DNA of 20,665 nt from Prolixibacteraceae bacterium (GCA_016930735.1 JAFGGF010000078.1:1-20665); one strand, 5' to 3'. Shown: positions 7,397-16,684, counted from the first letter of the stretch. Notes: generated by a model from the sequence alone, not told the origin. Program-made: numbers and translations.

Positions 7397-8647
7397 ATGA
7401 AAGAATATACAAAACATCTATTTATTATTTCTTTCTTTTTCCTGTTTATTAATATAAATGTATATCCTCAAACCGATTTCCGTCCGGGTTATATTATTAC
7501 CAATCAACATGATACAATAACCGGTTTTATCGATTATCGTGGCGATATAAGAAATTGCAGGATTTGTGCCTTTAAATCCAATGAAAGCTCTGATCCGGTT
7601 GAATATCTGCCCGGAGAAATATTTTCATACAGGTTTACCAAAAGTAAATATTATATTTCCAAAGAATTTGAAATTGATTCTGTTAAAACAAATGGTTTTG
7701 TTGAATACATTATTGACGGAATAGTCGACCTTTACTACTATGCAACAAATAACGCCAGTTATTATTTAATCGAACAGGAAGACCATACGATAACTCAACT
7801 TGATAAAGTAAATAAAAATGTAAGATTTGGAGAAACCAGTAAAAATTACGTTTTTGAATACAAAAAATATATTGGAAAATTAAAATATATTTTCAGCCAA
7901 TATCCGGAGTTATTTCCTGAAATTGATAAAACGTCATTGAATCACAGATCATTGGCTTCAATTACAAAAAAGTACCACGAATATGTTTGTGATGATGACC
8001 AATGCATTGATTACACTAAAAAAATTCAGTGGGTAGAATTAAACCTTGCTTTAAATGCCGGTATCTCTCATTCTACTATTTCCATATCTGATGGATACTA
8101 TTTTTCTGAAAATTATAATAATTCTGTCTCGCCGATACTTGGAGTTACTGCTGATTTGATCCTGCCCCAGGTAAGTGAAAAATTATCTTTTATACTCCTT
8201 GCAGAAATTGGGATTTCTAATTATGAAAGCTTTGATATAAAAGATTATAGCTACCAGGAAATACAAATTACAAACACCATTGACTGCCTGCCCCTGGATA
8301 TCAGTACCGGATTAAAATATACTTACCCAAAAGGAAAAATCCGTCCAATAATTTATGCCGGAATGGGATTTAAACAATTACTTGCCTTAAAAACAATTCA
8401 TAAAGAAGTTAGAATACATGAAGGGCAAAGTGTTATTTACACTAATGATAATATTACGTTTAAAAGATTTTTGCCGGGTTATGCAGTAAATATCGGATTT
8501 GATTATTATAAAAACGAAGCAAGATTTGCTGAATTCAAATTTGCCTACAAGTTTAATGAAAGAAATGGTGTCGATCCGGTAATTGGTATTAAATCACTTA
8601 ACTTTACGTTTGCATATTTTTTACAACCAAAAACAAATAAAAACTAA
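7397..8647 (+). CDS. Probable secreted or outer-membrane beta-barrel-type protein of unknown function
   Basis: The product is 416 residues. Residues 1-25 form a signal peptide (positively charged start, then ISFFFLFININVYPQ). The next segment, FRPGYIITNQHDTITGFIDY, resembles the N-terminal domain of a Bacteroidota family in which a short all-beta domain precedes an outer-membrane-like barrel. Residues from about 210 on alternate polar and hydrophobic residues, with Gly and aromatic residues at strand ends (WVELNLALNAGIS, LDISTGLKYTYP, RPIIYAGMGFKQL, LNFTFAYFLQP), consistent with an 8-strand-type barrel. A CDDDQC segment near residue 200 could form a disulphide. The coding DNA is visibly more AT-rich than the flanking symporter and mutS2 genes, which could mean transfer or weak constraint. 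It has its own 187-bp upstream gap and reads as a single-gene unit. No function is assigned. Confidence 0.7.
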   Translation: MKEYTKHLFIISFFFLFININVYPQTDFRPGYIITNQHDTITGFIDYRGDIRNCRICAFKSNESSDPVEYLPGEIFSYRFTKSKYYISKEFEIDSVKTNGFVEYIIDGIVDLYYYATNNASYYLIEQEDHTITQLDKVNKNVRFGETSKNYVFEYKKYIGKLKYIFSQYPELFPEIDKTSLNHRSLASITKKYHEYVCDDDQCIDYTKKIQWVELNLALNAGISHSTISISDGYYFSENYNNSVSPILGVTADLILPQVSEKLSFILLAEIGISNYESFDIKDYSYQEIQITNTIDCLPLDISTGLKYTYPKGKIRPIIYAGMGFKQLLALKTIHKEVRIHEGQSVIYTNDNITFKRFLPGYAVNIGFDYYKNEARFAEFKFAYKFNERNGVDPVIGIKSLNFTFAYFLQPKTNKN

Positions 8648-8707
8648 AGCCAGAAAAATTAAAAATTAATCTTTTATTTTCGGTTTTATACTTTAATCCT
8701 GTTTCTT

Positions 8708-8715
8708 TACTTTTG
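8708..8715 (+). promoter_or_regulatory. -7 promoter element for mutS2
   Basis: TACTTTTG is an exact match to TAnnTTTG and lies 14 nt before the ATG at 8730, which implies a very short leader. The -33 element is not clear. Confidence 0.45.
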
Positions 8716-8729
8716 ACAAAAAATAAAAG

Positions 8730-11216
8730 ATGCAGGGAACTTATCCTGAAAATTTTGAAATTAAAACCGGTTTTGATAAAATCCGGGCAATGCTTGCTGA
8801 AAATTGTATCAGCACTTTAGGCAGGGAATGGGTTGAAAATATAAGGTTTTCAGATGATTATGGCATCCTGAACAAACTTCTCAGCGAAGTCGACGAATTT
8901 GTCAGGATATTAAATGAATATGACCAATTTCCGATCAGCCATTTTTACGATGTGAGGCCTGCTCTGGAAAAAATCAGGATTGAAGGGCGTTACATAGTAG
9001 AGGAAGATATTTGGGAACTGAAACAATCGCTCGAAACCGTCAGGGCAATTGTCAACTTTTTCAATAAAGATAAAAAAGAGAAATTCCCTTTGCTTTCCGA
9101 AAAAGCCTCATTCATACAGGTTTTCCCTTACATCTACGACCGTTTTGACTCCATCCTGAACAAAACAGGTAAAATCCGTGACAATGCTTCACCCGAACTG
9201 GCACAGATAAGGAAAGATATCCTGGTAAAACAATCGGGCATGTCGAGACGAATCCAGCAAATCCTGAAAAAAGCACAAAAAGACGGGCTGGTAGATGAAG
9301 ATGCTTCAATAGCCATCAGGGATGGCCGGGCTGTGATCCCCATTTCTTCGGCTAAAAAAAGGCAGCTTAAAGGTATTGTTTACGATGAGTCGGCAACAGG
9401 AAAAACAGCTTACATTGAGCCAACTGAAATTGTTGAACTAAACAACGAAATCAGGGAACTCGAATACGCTGAACGCAGGGAAATAATAAAAATACTTATT
9501 GAATTTGCAAACGACATCAGGCCTTATATTGAAGAACTGGGGGCATCGTATGAGTTTTTAGGTGAAATCGACTTTATCCGTGCAAAAGCCAGGCTGGCAA
9601 TAAAATTTGAAGCCATCAAACCTGAACTGACAGATTCGCAGGAGTTTATCTGGGAAAATGCAATCCACCCCCTGCTGATGTTATCGTTAAAAAAGGAAAA
9701 CCGTAAAATTGTCCCTTTAAATATTTCACTTTCTGAAAAAGACCACATTCTTCTGATTTCAGGCCCCAATGCTGGTGGTAAATCGGTATGCCTGAAAACA
9801 GTCGGGCTAATCCAGTATATGCTTCAGTGCGGGCTTTTAATCCCGGTTAGAGAAGGAAGCAAAACCGGAATTTTCAATCAAATATTTATTGACATCGGCG
9901 ATGAACAGTCGATTGAAAACGACCTGAGTACCTACAGTTCACACTTATTGAACATGAAGTACTTTTCAGCTAACTGTAATCCTAAAACACTGATATTAAT
10001 CGATGAATTCGGGACTGGTACCGAACCTATGCTTGGCGGGGCAATTGCTGAATCGATTCTGAACAAATTAAACAATACAGGTACATACGGTGTGATTACT
10101 ACCCACTATACAAACCTGAAACATTTTGCAGCCTCGGTTGAAGGGATTGTAAACGGGGCCATGCTCTATGACTCACAGAATATGAACCCGCTTTTCCAGC
10201 TTGAGATCGGGAAACCCGGAAGTTCATTTGCCTTTGAAATTGCACGTAAAATTGGTTTGCCGGAAGACATCCTTCAGGATGCCACTGAAAAAATCGGTAA
10301 AAAACACATCGATTTTGATAAAAACCTGAAAAACATTGTCCGTGACAAACGATACTGGGAGAGTAAACGGCAAAAAATCAGGAAAGTCGAAAAGATACTG
10401 GATGACCTTGCTGCCAATTATGAAAACGAACTTAAAGAAACCCAGCGTCAGCGAAAAGAAATCCTGAAAAAAGCTAATGAGGAAGCTGAAAAACTGCTTG
10501 CCGGAGTAAACAAAAAAATTGAAAATACAATTCAGCAAATCAGGAAAGAACAGGCTGACAAGGAAAAAACAAAAACCATAAGGGATGAACTTGAGCAATT
10601 AAAAAAAGAGGTGGCATCGGGTAATATCGCCAATGATGAAAAAATCAGGCTTAAAATTGATAAATTAAAAGAAATAGAAAAAAGGCGGAATGAGAGGCGA
10701 CCTGAAGAGTTTAAGGCAGAAACAAAAGTTAAGGCGAAGGAAAAACCTGAAGGTACACTGGAGCATGGCGACCTTGTTCGGTTAATCGGCCAGGAAACGT
10801 TTGGTGAGATCATCCAGTTTAATGAAAAAAATGTGGTTGTCGCATTCGGGCAGCTAATGACTACCGTACCGCGTTCACAAATTGAAAAAGTAGGTAAAAA
10901 ACAGGCAAATAAAACCAGAAACAAAACCAAAGCAAATATCCTTGAAAACCTGTCTCAGAAACGGTTGAACTTTAAACCCGATATCGATATCAGGGGGCAG
11001 CGTGTCGAGGAAGCCATTTCAAATATACAGGCTTTTATCGACGATGCCATAATGCTCGAAGTTAAACAATTAAGGATATTGCATGGGAAAGGGAATGGAA
11101 TATTAAAAGAATCGATCCGCGATTTCCTGCGGGCAGAACCCATGGTTAAAAACTTTAAAGATGAACATGTACAGTTTGGTGGAGCAGGAATTACCGTCGT
11201 AAACCTTTCGTTATAA
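8730..11216 (+). CDS. mutS2: Endonuclease MutS2
   Basis: The product is 828 residues, near the usual family length. It has the MutS core/lever region (about 1-320) and an ABC-type ATPase with Walker A GPNAGGKS (345-352), the signature-like TYSSHLLNM (401-409), Walker B LILIDEFGTGTEP (421-433) and a TTHY switch histidine (H459). A long charged coiled coil follows (about 515-665), then a KOW-like segment (677-715), and a C-terminal Smr domain (750-828) with DIDIRGQRVEEA and LHGKGNGILK. The mismatch-recognition domain of MutS is absent, which separates MutS2 from MutS. MutS2 is known to suppress recombination and, in some bacteria, to act on stalled or collided ribosomes; the Smr domain is the nuclease part. 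Several long minus-strand frames inside the coiled-coil region are composition shadows. The ATG is the only sensible start, 14 nt after a promoter element. Confidence 0.95.
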   Translation: MQGTYPENFEIKTGFDKIRAMLAENCISTLGREWVENIRFSDDYGILNKLLSEVDEFVRILNEYDQFPISHFYDVRPALEKIRIEGRYIVEEDIWELKQSLETVRAIVNFFNKDKKEKFPLLSEKASFIQVFPYIYDRFDSILNKTGKIRDNASPELAQIRKDILVKQSGMSRRIQQILKKAQKDGLVDEDASIAIRDGRAVIPISSAKKRQLKGIVYDESATGKTAYIEPTEIVELNNEIRELEYAERREIIKILIEFANDIRPYIEELGASYEFLGEIDFIRAKARLAIKFEAIKPELTDSQEFIWENAIHPLLMLSLKKENRKIVPLNISLSEKDHILLISGPNAGGKSVCLKTVGLIQYMLQCGLLIPVREGSKTGIFNQIFIDIGDEQSIENDLSTYSSHLLNMKYFSANCNPKTLILIDEFGTGTEPMLGGAIAESILNKLNNTGTYGVITTHYTNLKHFAASVEGIVNGAMLYDSQNMNPLFQLEIGKPGSSFAFEIARKIGLPEDILQDATEKIGKKHIDFDKNLKNIVRDKRYWESKRQKIRKVEKILDDLAANYENELKETQRQRKEILKKANEEAEKLLAGVNKKIENTIQQIRKEQADKEKTKTIRDELEQLKKEVASGNIANDEKIRLKIDKLKEIEKRRNERRPEEFKAETKVKAKEKPEGTLEHGDLVRLIGQETFGEIIQFNEKNVVVAFGQLMTTVPRSQIEKVGKKQANKTRNKTKANILENLSQKRLNFKPDIDIRGQRVEEAISNIQAFIDDAIMLEVKQLRILHGKGNGILKESIRDFLRAEPMVKNFKDEHVQFGGAGITVVNLSL

Positions 11217-11300
11217 AAATTATAATACTAGTTTAATTCCGAGATGTATTTCCTTATGTTTAATAATGATTAAAATCAGATAAATCATTTGGTTATTAAT

Positions 11301-11308
11301 TATATTTG
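11301..11308 (+). promoter_or_regulatory. Probable -7 promoter element for the sigma-factor gene
   Basis: TATATTTG matches TAnnTTTG exactly. It lies about 108 nt before the GTG start of the sigma-factor gene, so a leader of about 100 nt is implied. The region is very AT-rich, so chance is possible. Confidence 0.4.
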
Positions 11309-11416
11309 TATGTGAAAACAAGTAGGTAGGATCATCTGAAAAATAATCGTAGATTAATATTTAATACTAATTCAAAAAATTACTTTTAAAAATTATCCTA
11401 AAATTTAATAGAACAA

Positions 11417-12004
11417 GTGGGCAAACAAGTTAAAAATTCTGAACACTCACTGGTTAATTCCCTTAAGAAAGGCAATTATCTTGCTTTCAACCAATTATTT
11501 GATAATTACAGCAAACGGCTCTTCCTTTTTGCTTTATCGCTGTTAAAGTCGGATATTGATGCAGAAGAAGTTGTCCAGGATGTTTTTTTAAAAGTATGGG
11601 AAAAAAGAAAAAACCTTAATGCTGACCTTTCATTTAAATCTTACCTTTTTACCATTGCTTCAAATTGTATCAAAGCACAGTTTAATAAAAAACTTAAAGA
11701 AAATAATTACAGGCACGAGCTTTTAAATGAACTGTTCCTTTTCGAACAAGACACTAATAATCAGATCGATTATAAAACATTACTTAGCAAAGTTGAAAAG
11801 CTGATTGAAGAAATGCCACCCCGCAGAAAAGAAATTTTTCTAAAACGAAAAAAAGAAGAACTTCCGGTAAAACAAATTGCCTTTGAATTAAATATCTCGG
11901 AAAAAACTGTGGAAAACCACATTTCTCAATCTATTAAATACCTGAAAAAGAATCTTAAAAAAGAAGGTTTAACCGGATTATTATATTTCAGCCTTTTCTT
12001 ATAG
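11417..12004 (+). CDS. ECF RNA polymerase sigma factor (Bacteroides expansion type)
   Basis: The product is 195 residues. Sigma region 2 spans about 24-94 (FDNYSKRLFLFALSLLKSD, then AEEVVQDVFLKVWEKR with the core-binding helix, then SYLFTIASNCI). Sigma region 4 spans about 122-178 (LIEEMPPRRKEIFLKRKKEE and the helix-turn-helix VKQIAFELNISEKTVENHIS). The hydrophobic C-terminal tail (GLLYFSLFL) is often seen in this Bacteroidota group. The start is GTG at 11417: an in-frame TAA at 11399-11401 lies just upstream and there is no ATG before region 2. It is followed by the FecR-type anti-sigma gene and an STN-containing SusC, so it should direct transcription of the locus downstream when released. 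The 127-bp gap to the anti-sigma gene contains promoter- and hairpin-like sequence. Confidence 0.9.
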   Translation: MGKQVKNSEHSLVNSLKKGNYLAFNQLFDNYSKRLFLFALSLLKSDIDAEEVVQDVFLKVWEKRKNLNADLSFKSYLFTIASNCIKAQFNKKLKENNYRHELLNELFLFEQDTNNQIDYKTLLSKVEKLIEEMPPRRKEIFLKRKKEELPVKQIAFELNISEKTVENHISQSIKYLKKNLKKEGLTGLLYFSLFL

Positions 12005-12021
12005 TAAATATCGCTGTTTAA

Positions 12022-12029
12022 TTTCTTTG
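12022..12029 (+). promoter_or_regulatory. Possible separate promoter for the anti-sigma gene
   Basis: TTTCTTTG has one mismatch to TAnnTTTG and is 102 nt before the TTG start of the anti-sigma gene. The following bases (CTACATT) also occur after a similar element at 7329-7339. The call is tentative. Confidence 0.25.
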
Positions 12030-12040
12030 CTACATTTCCA

Positions 12041-12080
12041 CCTCTATTAGTGTTTTACAACATAAAAATTTTAATAGGGG
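12041..12080 (+). other. Hairpin between sigma and anti-sigma genes
   Basis: CCTCTATTA (12041-12049) can pair with TAATAGGGG (12072-12080), nine pairs with one G-U and a loop of 22 nt. A T7 run follows 10 nt later (12091-12097). It could be a weak terminator or a leader structure of the anti-sigma mRNA. Confidence 0.3.
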
Positions 12081-12131
12081 CAACAAGCCATTTTTTTATA
12101 TAACTAAACAAATTCTTTTAAAACAAAAGCT

Positions 12132-13202
12132 TTGCTAACACAAGAAAATTACAATCGGTATAAAAAAGGAAATTATTCAAAAGATGATTTCGAGGCTTTA
12201 AAAAAAGCCATGCAGGATAAAAAAGGAAGGACTCAACTGGACGTCTTTATGAGGGAAGACTGGCTTGAGTTAAATAATACCGATGTAAAATTTGAGAAAG
12301 ACCTTCAATACATCCTTCACAAAATACATTATATAATTAACGATGAGAAACCTGAAAAATATCAGTTACTAAGAAGGTTGTGGTATAATTATTCAAGAAT
12401 TGCAGCGGTTCTTTTAATTGCAGCTATAGTTACAATTATAATACTTTATAAAAATGACAAAAATTCAGCAATTCTGAGAAATGAAATTGCCTATTCCGAG
12501 ATTCATACTCCACTTGGAAGCAGGTCAAAATTTCATTTGCCTGATGGAACAACAGGATGGCTAAATACAGGTTCTGTATTAAAATATCAAATACCTTTCA
12601 AAAATAACAGGCATGTTTTACTAAATGGTGAAGCATTTTTTGATGTAGTCCACGACGAGAAATCTCCATTCACCGTAGAATTTTCAGGGATGAATGTTCA
12701 TGTTTTGGGAACAAGTTTTAATGTAATGGCTTTTGAAGATGATGCAGTTTCCGAAGTAATTCTTGTAAAAGGGAAGGTTGAAATTACAGATAAAGCCGGG
12801 AAATTCTCTACTAAGCTTGACTTTGACCAAAAATTTTCACTGGATAAAAATCAAAGATCTGCCCAAATAGAAAATATCGATGCCCAAAATTATGTTGCCT
12901 GGAAAGAAGGAAAACTGATTTTCAGGAATGAGCCTCTGCCTGAAGTGGCTAAAAGGTTGGGAAGGTGGTATAACGTAGAATTTGTAATAAAGGATAAAGA
13001 ACTTAATGATATTAGATACAGGGCAACTTTTGTTGATGAACAATTATCTGAAATTTTACGATTATTGTCACTTTCAGCTCCCATAAGCTATAAAATCGAA
13101 GACCGTATAATGAACAATGACAATGAATTTCTAAAAAAGAAAGTAATTCTAACGTATAATAAAAATTATAAATTATTGCCTATGAAAAAACCTGAAACTT
13201 AA
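12132..13202 (+). CDS. FecR-family anti-sigma factor
   Basis: The product is 356 residues. An N-terminal cytoplasmic part (1-88, YNRYKKGNYSKDDFEALKKA), which would bind the sigma factor, is followed by one membrane helix (89-106, RIAAVLLIAAIVTIIILY). The periplasmic FecR domain (about 120-215) has TPLGSRSKFHLPDGTTGWLN, LNGEAFFDVVHD and VLGTSFNVMAF. The C-terminal DUF4974-type domain (about 258-325) has LIFRNEPLPEVAKRLGRWYN. It should hold the ECF sigma factor inactive until the STN domain of the SusC partner signals substrate. The start is TTG: an in-frame TAA at 12105-12107 closes the frame upstream and the only in-frame ATG nearby (12210) would remove the conserved N-terminal helix. The gene ends 7 nt before a strong hairpin and 95 bp before susC. 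Confidence 0.9.
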   Translation: MLTQENYNRYKKGNYSKDDFEALKKAMQDKKGRTQLDVFMREDWLELNNTDVKFEKDLQYILHKIHYIINDEKPEKYQLLRRLWYNYSRIAAVLLIAAIVTIIILYKNDKNSAILRNEIAYSEIHTPLGSRSKFHLPDGTTGWLNTGSVLKYQIPFKNNRHVLLNGEAFFDVVHDEKSPFTVEFSGMNVHVLGTSFNVMAFEDDAVSEVILVKGKVEITDKAGKFSTKLDFDQKFSLDKNQRSAQIENIDAQNYVAWKEGKLIFRNEPLPEVAKRLGRWYNVEFVIKDKELNDIRYRATFVDEQLSEILRLLSLSAPISYKIEDRIMNNDNEFLKKKVILTYNKNYKLLPMKKPET

Positions 13203-13208
13203 AAATCA

Positions 13209-13239
13209 AACAGGAAAGTGTTGAAGCCACCTTCCTGTT
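13209..13239 (+). other. Strong hairpin between the anti-sigma gene and susC
   Basis: AACAGGAA-a-GTG (13209-13220) pairs with CAC-c-TTCCTGTT (13228-13239): 11 of 12 positions pair around a 7-nt loop. It begins 7 nt after the anti-sigma stop codon. No T-run follows, so it is not a standard intrinsic terminator. It may terminate, attenuate or protect the 3' end of the regulatory transcript, separating it from susC. Confidence 0.5.
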
Positions 13240-13297
13240 GAAAATAGCAGAGCGATTCTAAACAAATTTATTTACCCTACTAAAAGTTTTCAAATTT

Positions 13298-16200
13298 ATG
13301 AAAAAAATACGAATTATTAAGGGGAGATACACCCTTATAAAATTATTAAAAATTATGCGATTAACTGTATTTATTATCTTAGTCAGTGCCTTTCAGATAT
13401 TGGCAGTTACATCCTACTCACAGAAAACACGCCTAAGCCTTTCATTCCATAATGCTCCTCTCGAGCAGGTATTGGATGAAATTGAAAATATTTCAGAATT
13501 CTATTTCCTTTTTAATCAAAAAACAATTGATGTGAACCGTAAGGTCGATATTAGTGTGGAAGATCAAAAAATAAATGAAATTCTGGATGGTCTGTTTAAA
13601 GATACAGATGTTGGATACCTTATAACAAACAGGCAGATTATCTTAAATAAAGACGATGAATTAAACGACATCCTCTACCAGCAAGCTGAGGTAAGGGGGA
13701 AGGTTACCGATTTAAGAGGCCAGCCAATGCCGGGGGTTACTGTTGTAGTTGTTGGAACAACAGTTGGTGTTGTAAGCGATAGTGAAGGTAATTACACTAT
13801 TAAATTGCCTGAGAATGCCGAGGTACTAAAATTTTCGTTTGTCGGGATGAAGACCCTGGAATTGCCAATAGAAGGCAGGCAGTTGCTAAATGTTACAATG
13901 GAAGAAGAAACCATTGGCATTGATGAAGTTGTGGCAATTGGTTATGGTACACAGAAAAAAGCTACAGTAACCGGTTCAATTGCAACAGTTAAAGGAGACG
14001 ACCTGGCAAAAATCCCTTCAACAAACCTTGGCGCTGCATTAACAGGTAAAATGACAGGTGTGATAGTAAACAGCCGTGGATCCAGCCCCGGAAATGAAAA
14101 TATCCAAATCAATATCCGTGGAAAAAGCTCCTGGGAAGGTGGCAGCCCGTTAATAATTATTGATGGTATTGCCAACCGAAGCGGATTCGAAAGAATCAAT
14201 CCAAACGATATCGAAAGTATTTCTGTATTAAAAGATGCTTCCGCAGCGATTTACGGATCACGTGCTGCAAACGGTGTAATCCTGATTACCACAAAACGAG
14301 GTAAGGAAGGTAAACCAACTATTGAATATACAGGAGATTTCGGGCTGACCCAACCAACCCGAATCCCGGATATGGCGCGTTCGTGGCAATTTGCGAACTA
14401 TTACACAGAAGCACAAAGAAACGGATTTATATTTACCGATGAAGAAATACAAAAATACAAACTGGGAGCCGATCCAAACCTATACCCGAATTATGATATC
14501 AAAGATTATATGCTTCAGGACTTTGCCCCACAAACAACTCACACAATTTCATTAAGAGGTGGGAATGAAGCCGTAAAATACTATGTGTCAGGAAGGTATT
14601 TGTTTAAAGACTCATATTTTAAGGAAGGCATTGACAACTTTAACAGTTACAATGTACGTTCAAATATTGATGCTACTGTTAGTAAAAACCTGCATGTTTC
14701 AGTCGATATTAACGGACGAAGGGATGATATCCGCCGGGCAGTTGGCTCAGGTTCAACCTATGACCAGGCTGTTGGCTACTCTGAAATCGGATTTTTTGAT
14801 TATATGCTGGCAATCAGGCCTACAAGCCCTATTTTTTATGTAAACGGATTACCGGCTTCTATTTTTGACAACAATGTGGTTGAAACCATTCGCGGTAAAG
14901 GTGGAGAAAAAAACGACCTGGTTACTGCAATCAATACCCAGGCTTCAGCCCGTTGGGACCTGCCATTTATTACGGAAGGATTATTTCTGGAAGGTACGGC
15001 AGCATATGATTTTACAAATACAAGGACTAAAGAATTCTCAAAAAGTTACGATTTGTATGCCTATGACAATTCAACCGGGGAATACAGCAATTTAAATGTA
15101 ACACCTGTAATGAGCAGAGGCCTTTATGATTATTATTATAATTCTTATAAATACACACTTAATGGTAAACTTGGATATGAAAAAGTATTTGACGATCATT
15201 CAATAAATACTTTTGTTGCATATGAACAATATTCAATAAATACCGAATGGATCAATGCTACACGAAGCAGTTTCTTATCAGATAAAATACCTTATCTTTT
15301 TGCAGGTGATGCAAATACACAAAAAAATGATGGTTCAGGTTATGAATTTGCATACCGTAATTTCTTTGGGAGGTTCGCTTATACATACAAAGAAAAATAC
15401 CTTCTCGACTTTACCTTAAGAAGGGATGAATCACTCAAATTCTCAGAAGATAATCGTGTTGGTTGGTTTCCCGGGATTTCTGTTGGTTGGCGCATTTCTG
15501 AAGAGCCGTTTATGGCTGAAAAATTTCCGACTGTCGATAATCTGAAATTGCGTGCTTCTTACGGACAAATGGGTAGCGACAATGTAGGTGATTACCAGTA
15601 CCTTGCAACTGCAAAACTACAGGACGCCTGGGGTAGTTACGTGCTTGGTGCCAATCCGTCTGTTGTTTCCACACTTTATTTTACAGGAACCCCAAATCCT
15701 GCCATTACCTGGGAAGTCGCCAATTCTTATAACCTGGCATTAGAAGGCTCAGTAAAACAGGGATTACTTGGATTTGAACTGGAATACTTTTATTCGAAGA
15801 GAAGTAACATTCTTGCCACAAGGAATGCATCAGTTCCGGTTTATGCAGGCATGTCGCTACCTGATGAAAATATTGGTGAAGCTCAGAATCAGGGGATTGA
15901 ACTGATGTTGTCACATCGGAAACAAATAGGTGAATTTGCATACAGTGTTAGTGGTAATTTTACTTATACTGCCAATAAAATCATCTTTATGGATGAATCA
16001 CCTAATGTACCTGATTATCAAAAACAGGAAGGTCACCCTATTGATTCATGGTTATTATATAAAACTGATGGTATATTCAATACTCAGGAAGAACTGGATG
16101 CAACTGAAGTTAAACGGCCAGGAGCCCAGGTTGGCGATATCAAATACCTGGATATGAATGACGATAAAAAAATTGATGACCTTGATAAGGTTCGTTTATA

Positions 16201-16684
16201 TGAATCGCCAATTCCTAAGGTAATTTTTGGGCTAAATATAAACTTCGAATACAAGGGATTCGAATTAAGTATGCTTTGGCAGGGGCAGGCTGATGTAAAA
16301 ACTTATATCAATCCGACTGAGCGGAATGGAGATATCAATATCCCTCTATGGATGTATAATGACCGCTGGACACCAGAAACAGCTGAAAGTGCTACTATGC
16401 CACGTGCATTTTATCATCGTTCAGAAAGCTACAACACGCTGAAGTCAGATTTCTGGTTAAAAGATGCATCATTTGTCAGGTTAAAAAACCTCGAATTAGC
16501 ATATAATCTGCCAGGTAAGATTACCTCAAAGGTTTCAATAAGGAATGCCAGGATTTATGTGAGCGGTATGAACTTGTTATTATTTGACAAGATCAAAAAC
16601 TACGACCCTGAAATTGTAAACACACTTGGATTATTTTATCCTTCAAACAGGGTTTACAATATTGGAGTCAGGATAACTTTATAA
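13298..16684 (+). CDS. SusC/RagA-type TonB-dependent transporter with N-terminal STN domain
   Basis: The 1128-residue outer-membrane transporter has a signal peptide (1-42, ending LAVTSYSQ), a secretin/TonB N-terminal (STN) signalling domain (about 44-116, LSLSFHNAPLEQVLDEIENI), a carboxypeptidase-regulatory-like domain (132-203, RGKVTDLRGQPMPGVTVVVV), a TonB-box-like DEVVAIGYG (209-217), a plug (about 218-335, with LKDASAAIYGSRAANGVI at 311-328), and a long barrel to the C-terminus (VYNIGVRITL). Together with SusD it forms the glycan-importing complex, energised by TonB. The STN domain is what interacts with the periplasmic part of the FecR-type anti-sigma factor, so regulation by the upstream pair is expected. 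The signal peptide is long but usual for this family; a shorter start at codon 20 is possible. The susD gene follows after about 17-60 nt. Confidence 0.95.
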   Translation: MKKIRIIKGRYTLIKLLKIMRLTVFIILVSAFQILAVTSYSQKTRLSLSFHNAPLEQVLDEIENISEFYFLFNQKTIDVNRKVDISVEDQKINEILDGLFKDTDVGYLITNRQIILNKDDELNDILYQQAEVRGKVTDLRGQPMPGVTVVVVGTTVGVVSDSEGNYTIKLPENAEVLKFSFVGMKTLELPIEGRQLLNVTMEEETIGIDEVVAIGYGTQKKATVTGSIATVKGDDLAKIPSTNLGAALTGKMTGVIVNSRGSSPGNENIQINIRGKSSWEGGSPLIIIDGIANRSGFERINPNDIESISVLKDASAAIYGSRAANGVILITTKRGKEGKPTIEYTGDFGLTQPTRIPDMARSWQFANYYTEAQRNGFIFTDEEIQKYKLGADPNLYPNYDIKDYMLQDFAPQTTHTISLRGGNEAVKYYVSGRYLFKDSYFKEGIDNFNSYNVRSNIDATVSKNLHVSVDINGRRDDIRRAVGSGSTYDQAVGYSEIGFFDYMLAIRPTSPIFYVNGLPASIFDNNVVETIRGKGGEKNDLVTAINTQASARWDLPFITEGLFLEGTAAYDFTNTRTKEFSKSYDLYAYDNSTGEYSNLNVTPVMSRGLYDYYYNSYKYTLNGKLGYEKVFDDHSINTFVAYEQYSINTEWINATRSSFLSDKIPYLFAGDANTQKNDGSGYEFAYRNFFGRFAYTYKEKYLLDFTLRRDESLKFSEDNRVGWFPGISVGWRISEEPFMAEKFPTVDNLKLRASYGQMGSDNVGDYQYLATAKLQDAWGSYVLGANPSVVSTLYFTGTPNPAITWEVANSYNLALEGSVKQGLLGFELEYFYSKRSNILATRNASVPVYAGMSLPDENIGEAQNQGIELMLSHRKQIGEFAYSVSGNFTYTANKIIFMDESPNVPDYQKQEGHPIDSWLLYKTDGIFNTQEELDATEVKRPGAQVGDIKYLDMNDDKKIDDLDKVRLYESPIPKVIFGLNINFEYKGFELSMLWQGQADVKTYINPTERNGDINIPLWMYNDRWTPETAESATMPRAFYHRSESYNTLKSDFWLKDASFVRLKNLELAYNLPGKITSKVSIRNARIYVSGMNLLLFDKIKNYDPEIVNTLGLFYPSNRVYNIGVRITL

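Noticed and set aside
10224..10930. Two long minus-strand open frames (124 and 132 codons) inside mutS2
   Set aside because: They lie opposite the Lys/Glu-rich coiled coil, which yields Phe/Leu/Ser-rich shadow translations on the other strand. They have no domain, and the plus-strand gene is unambiguous.
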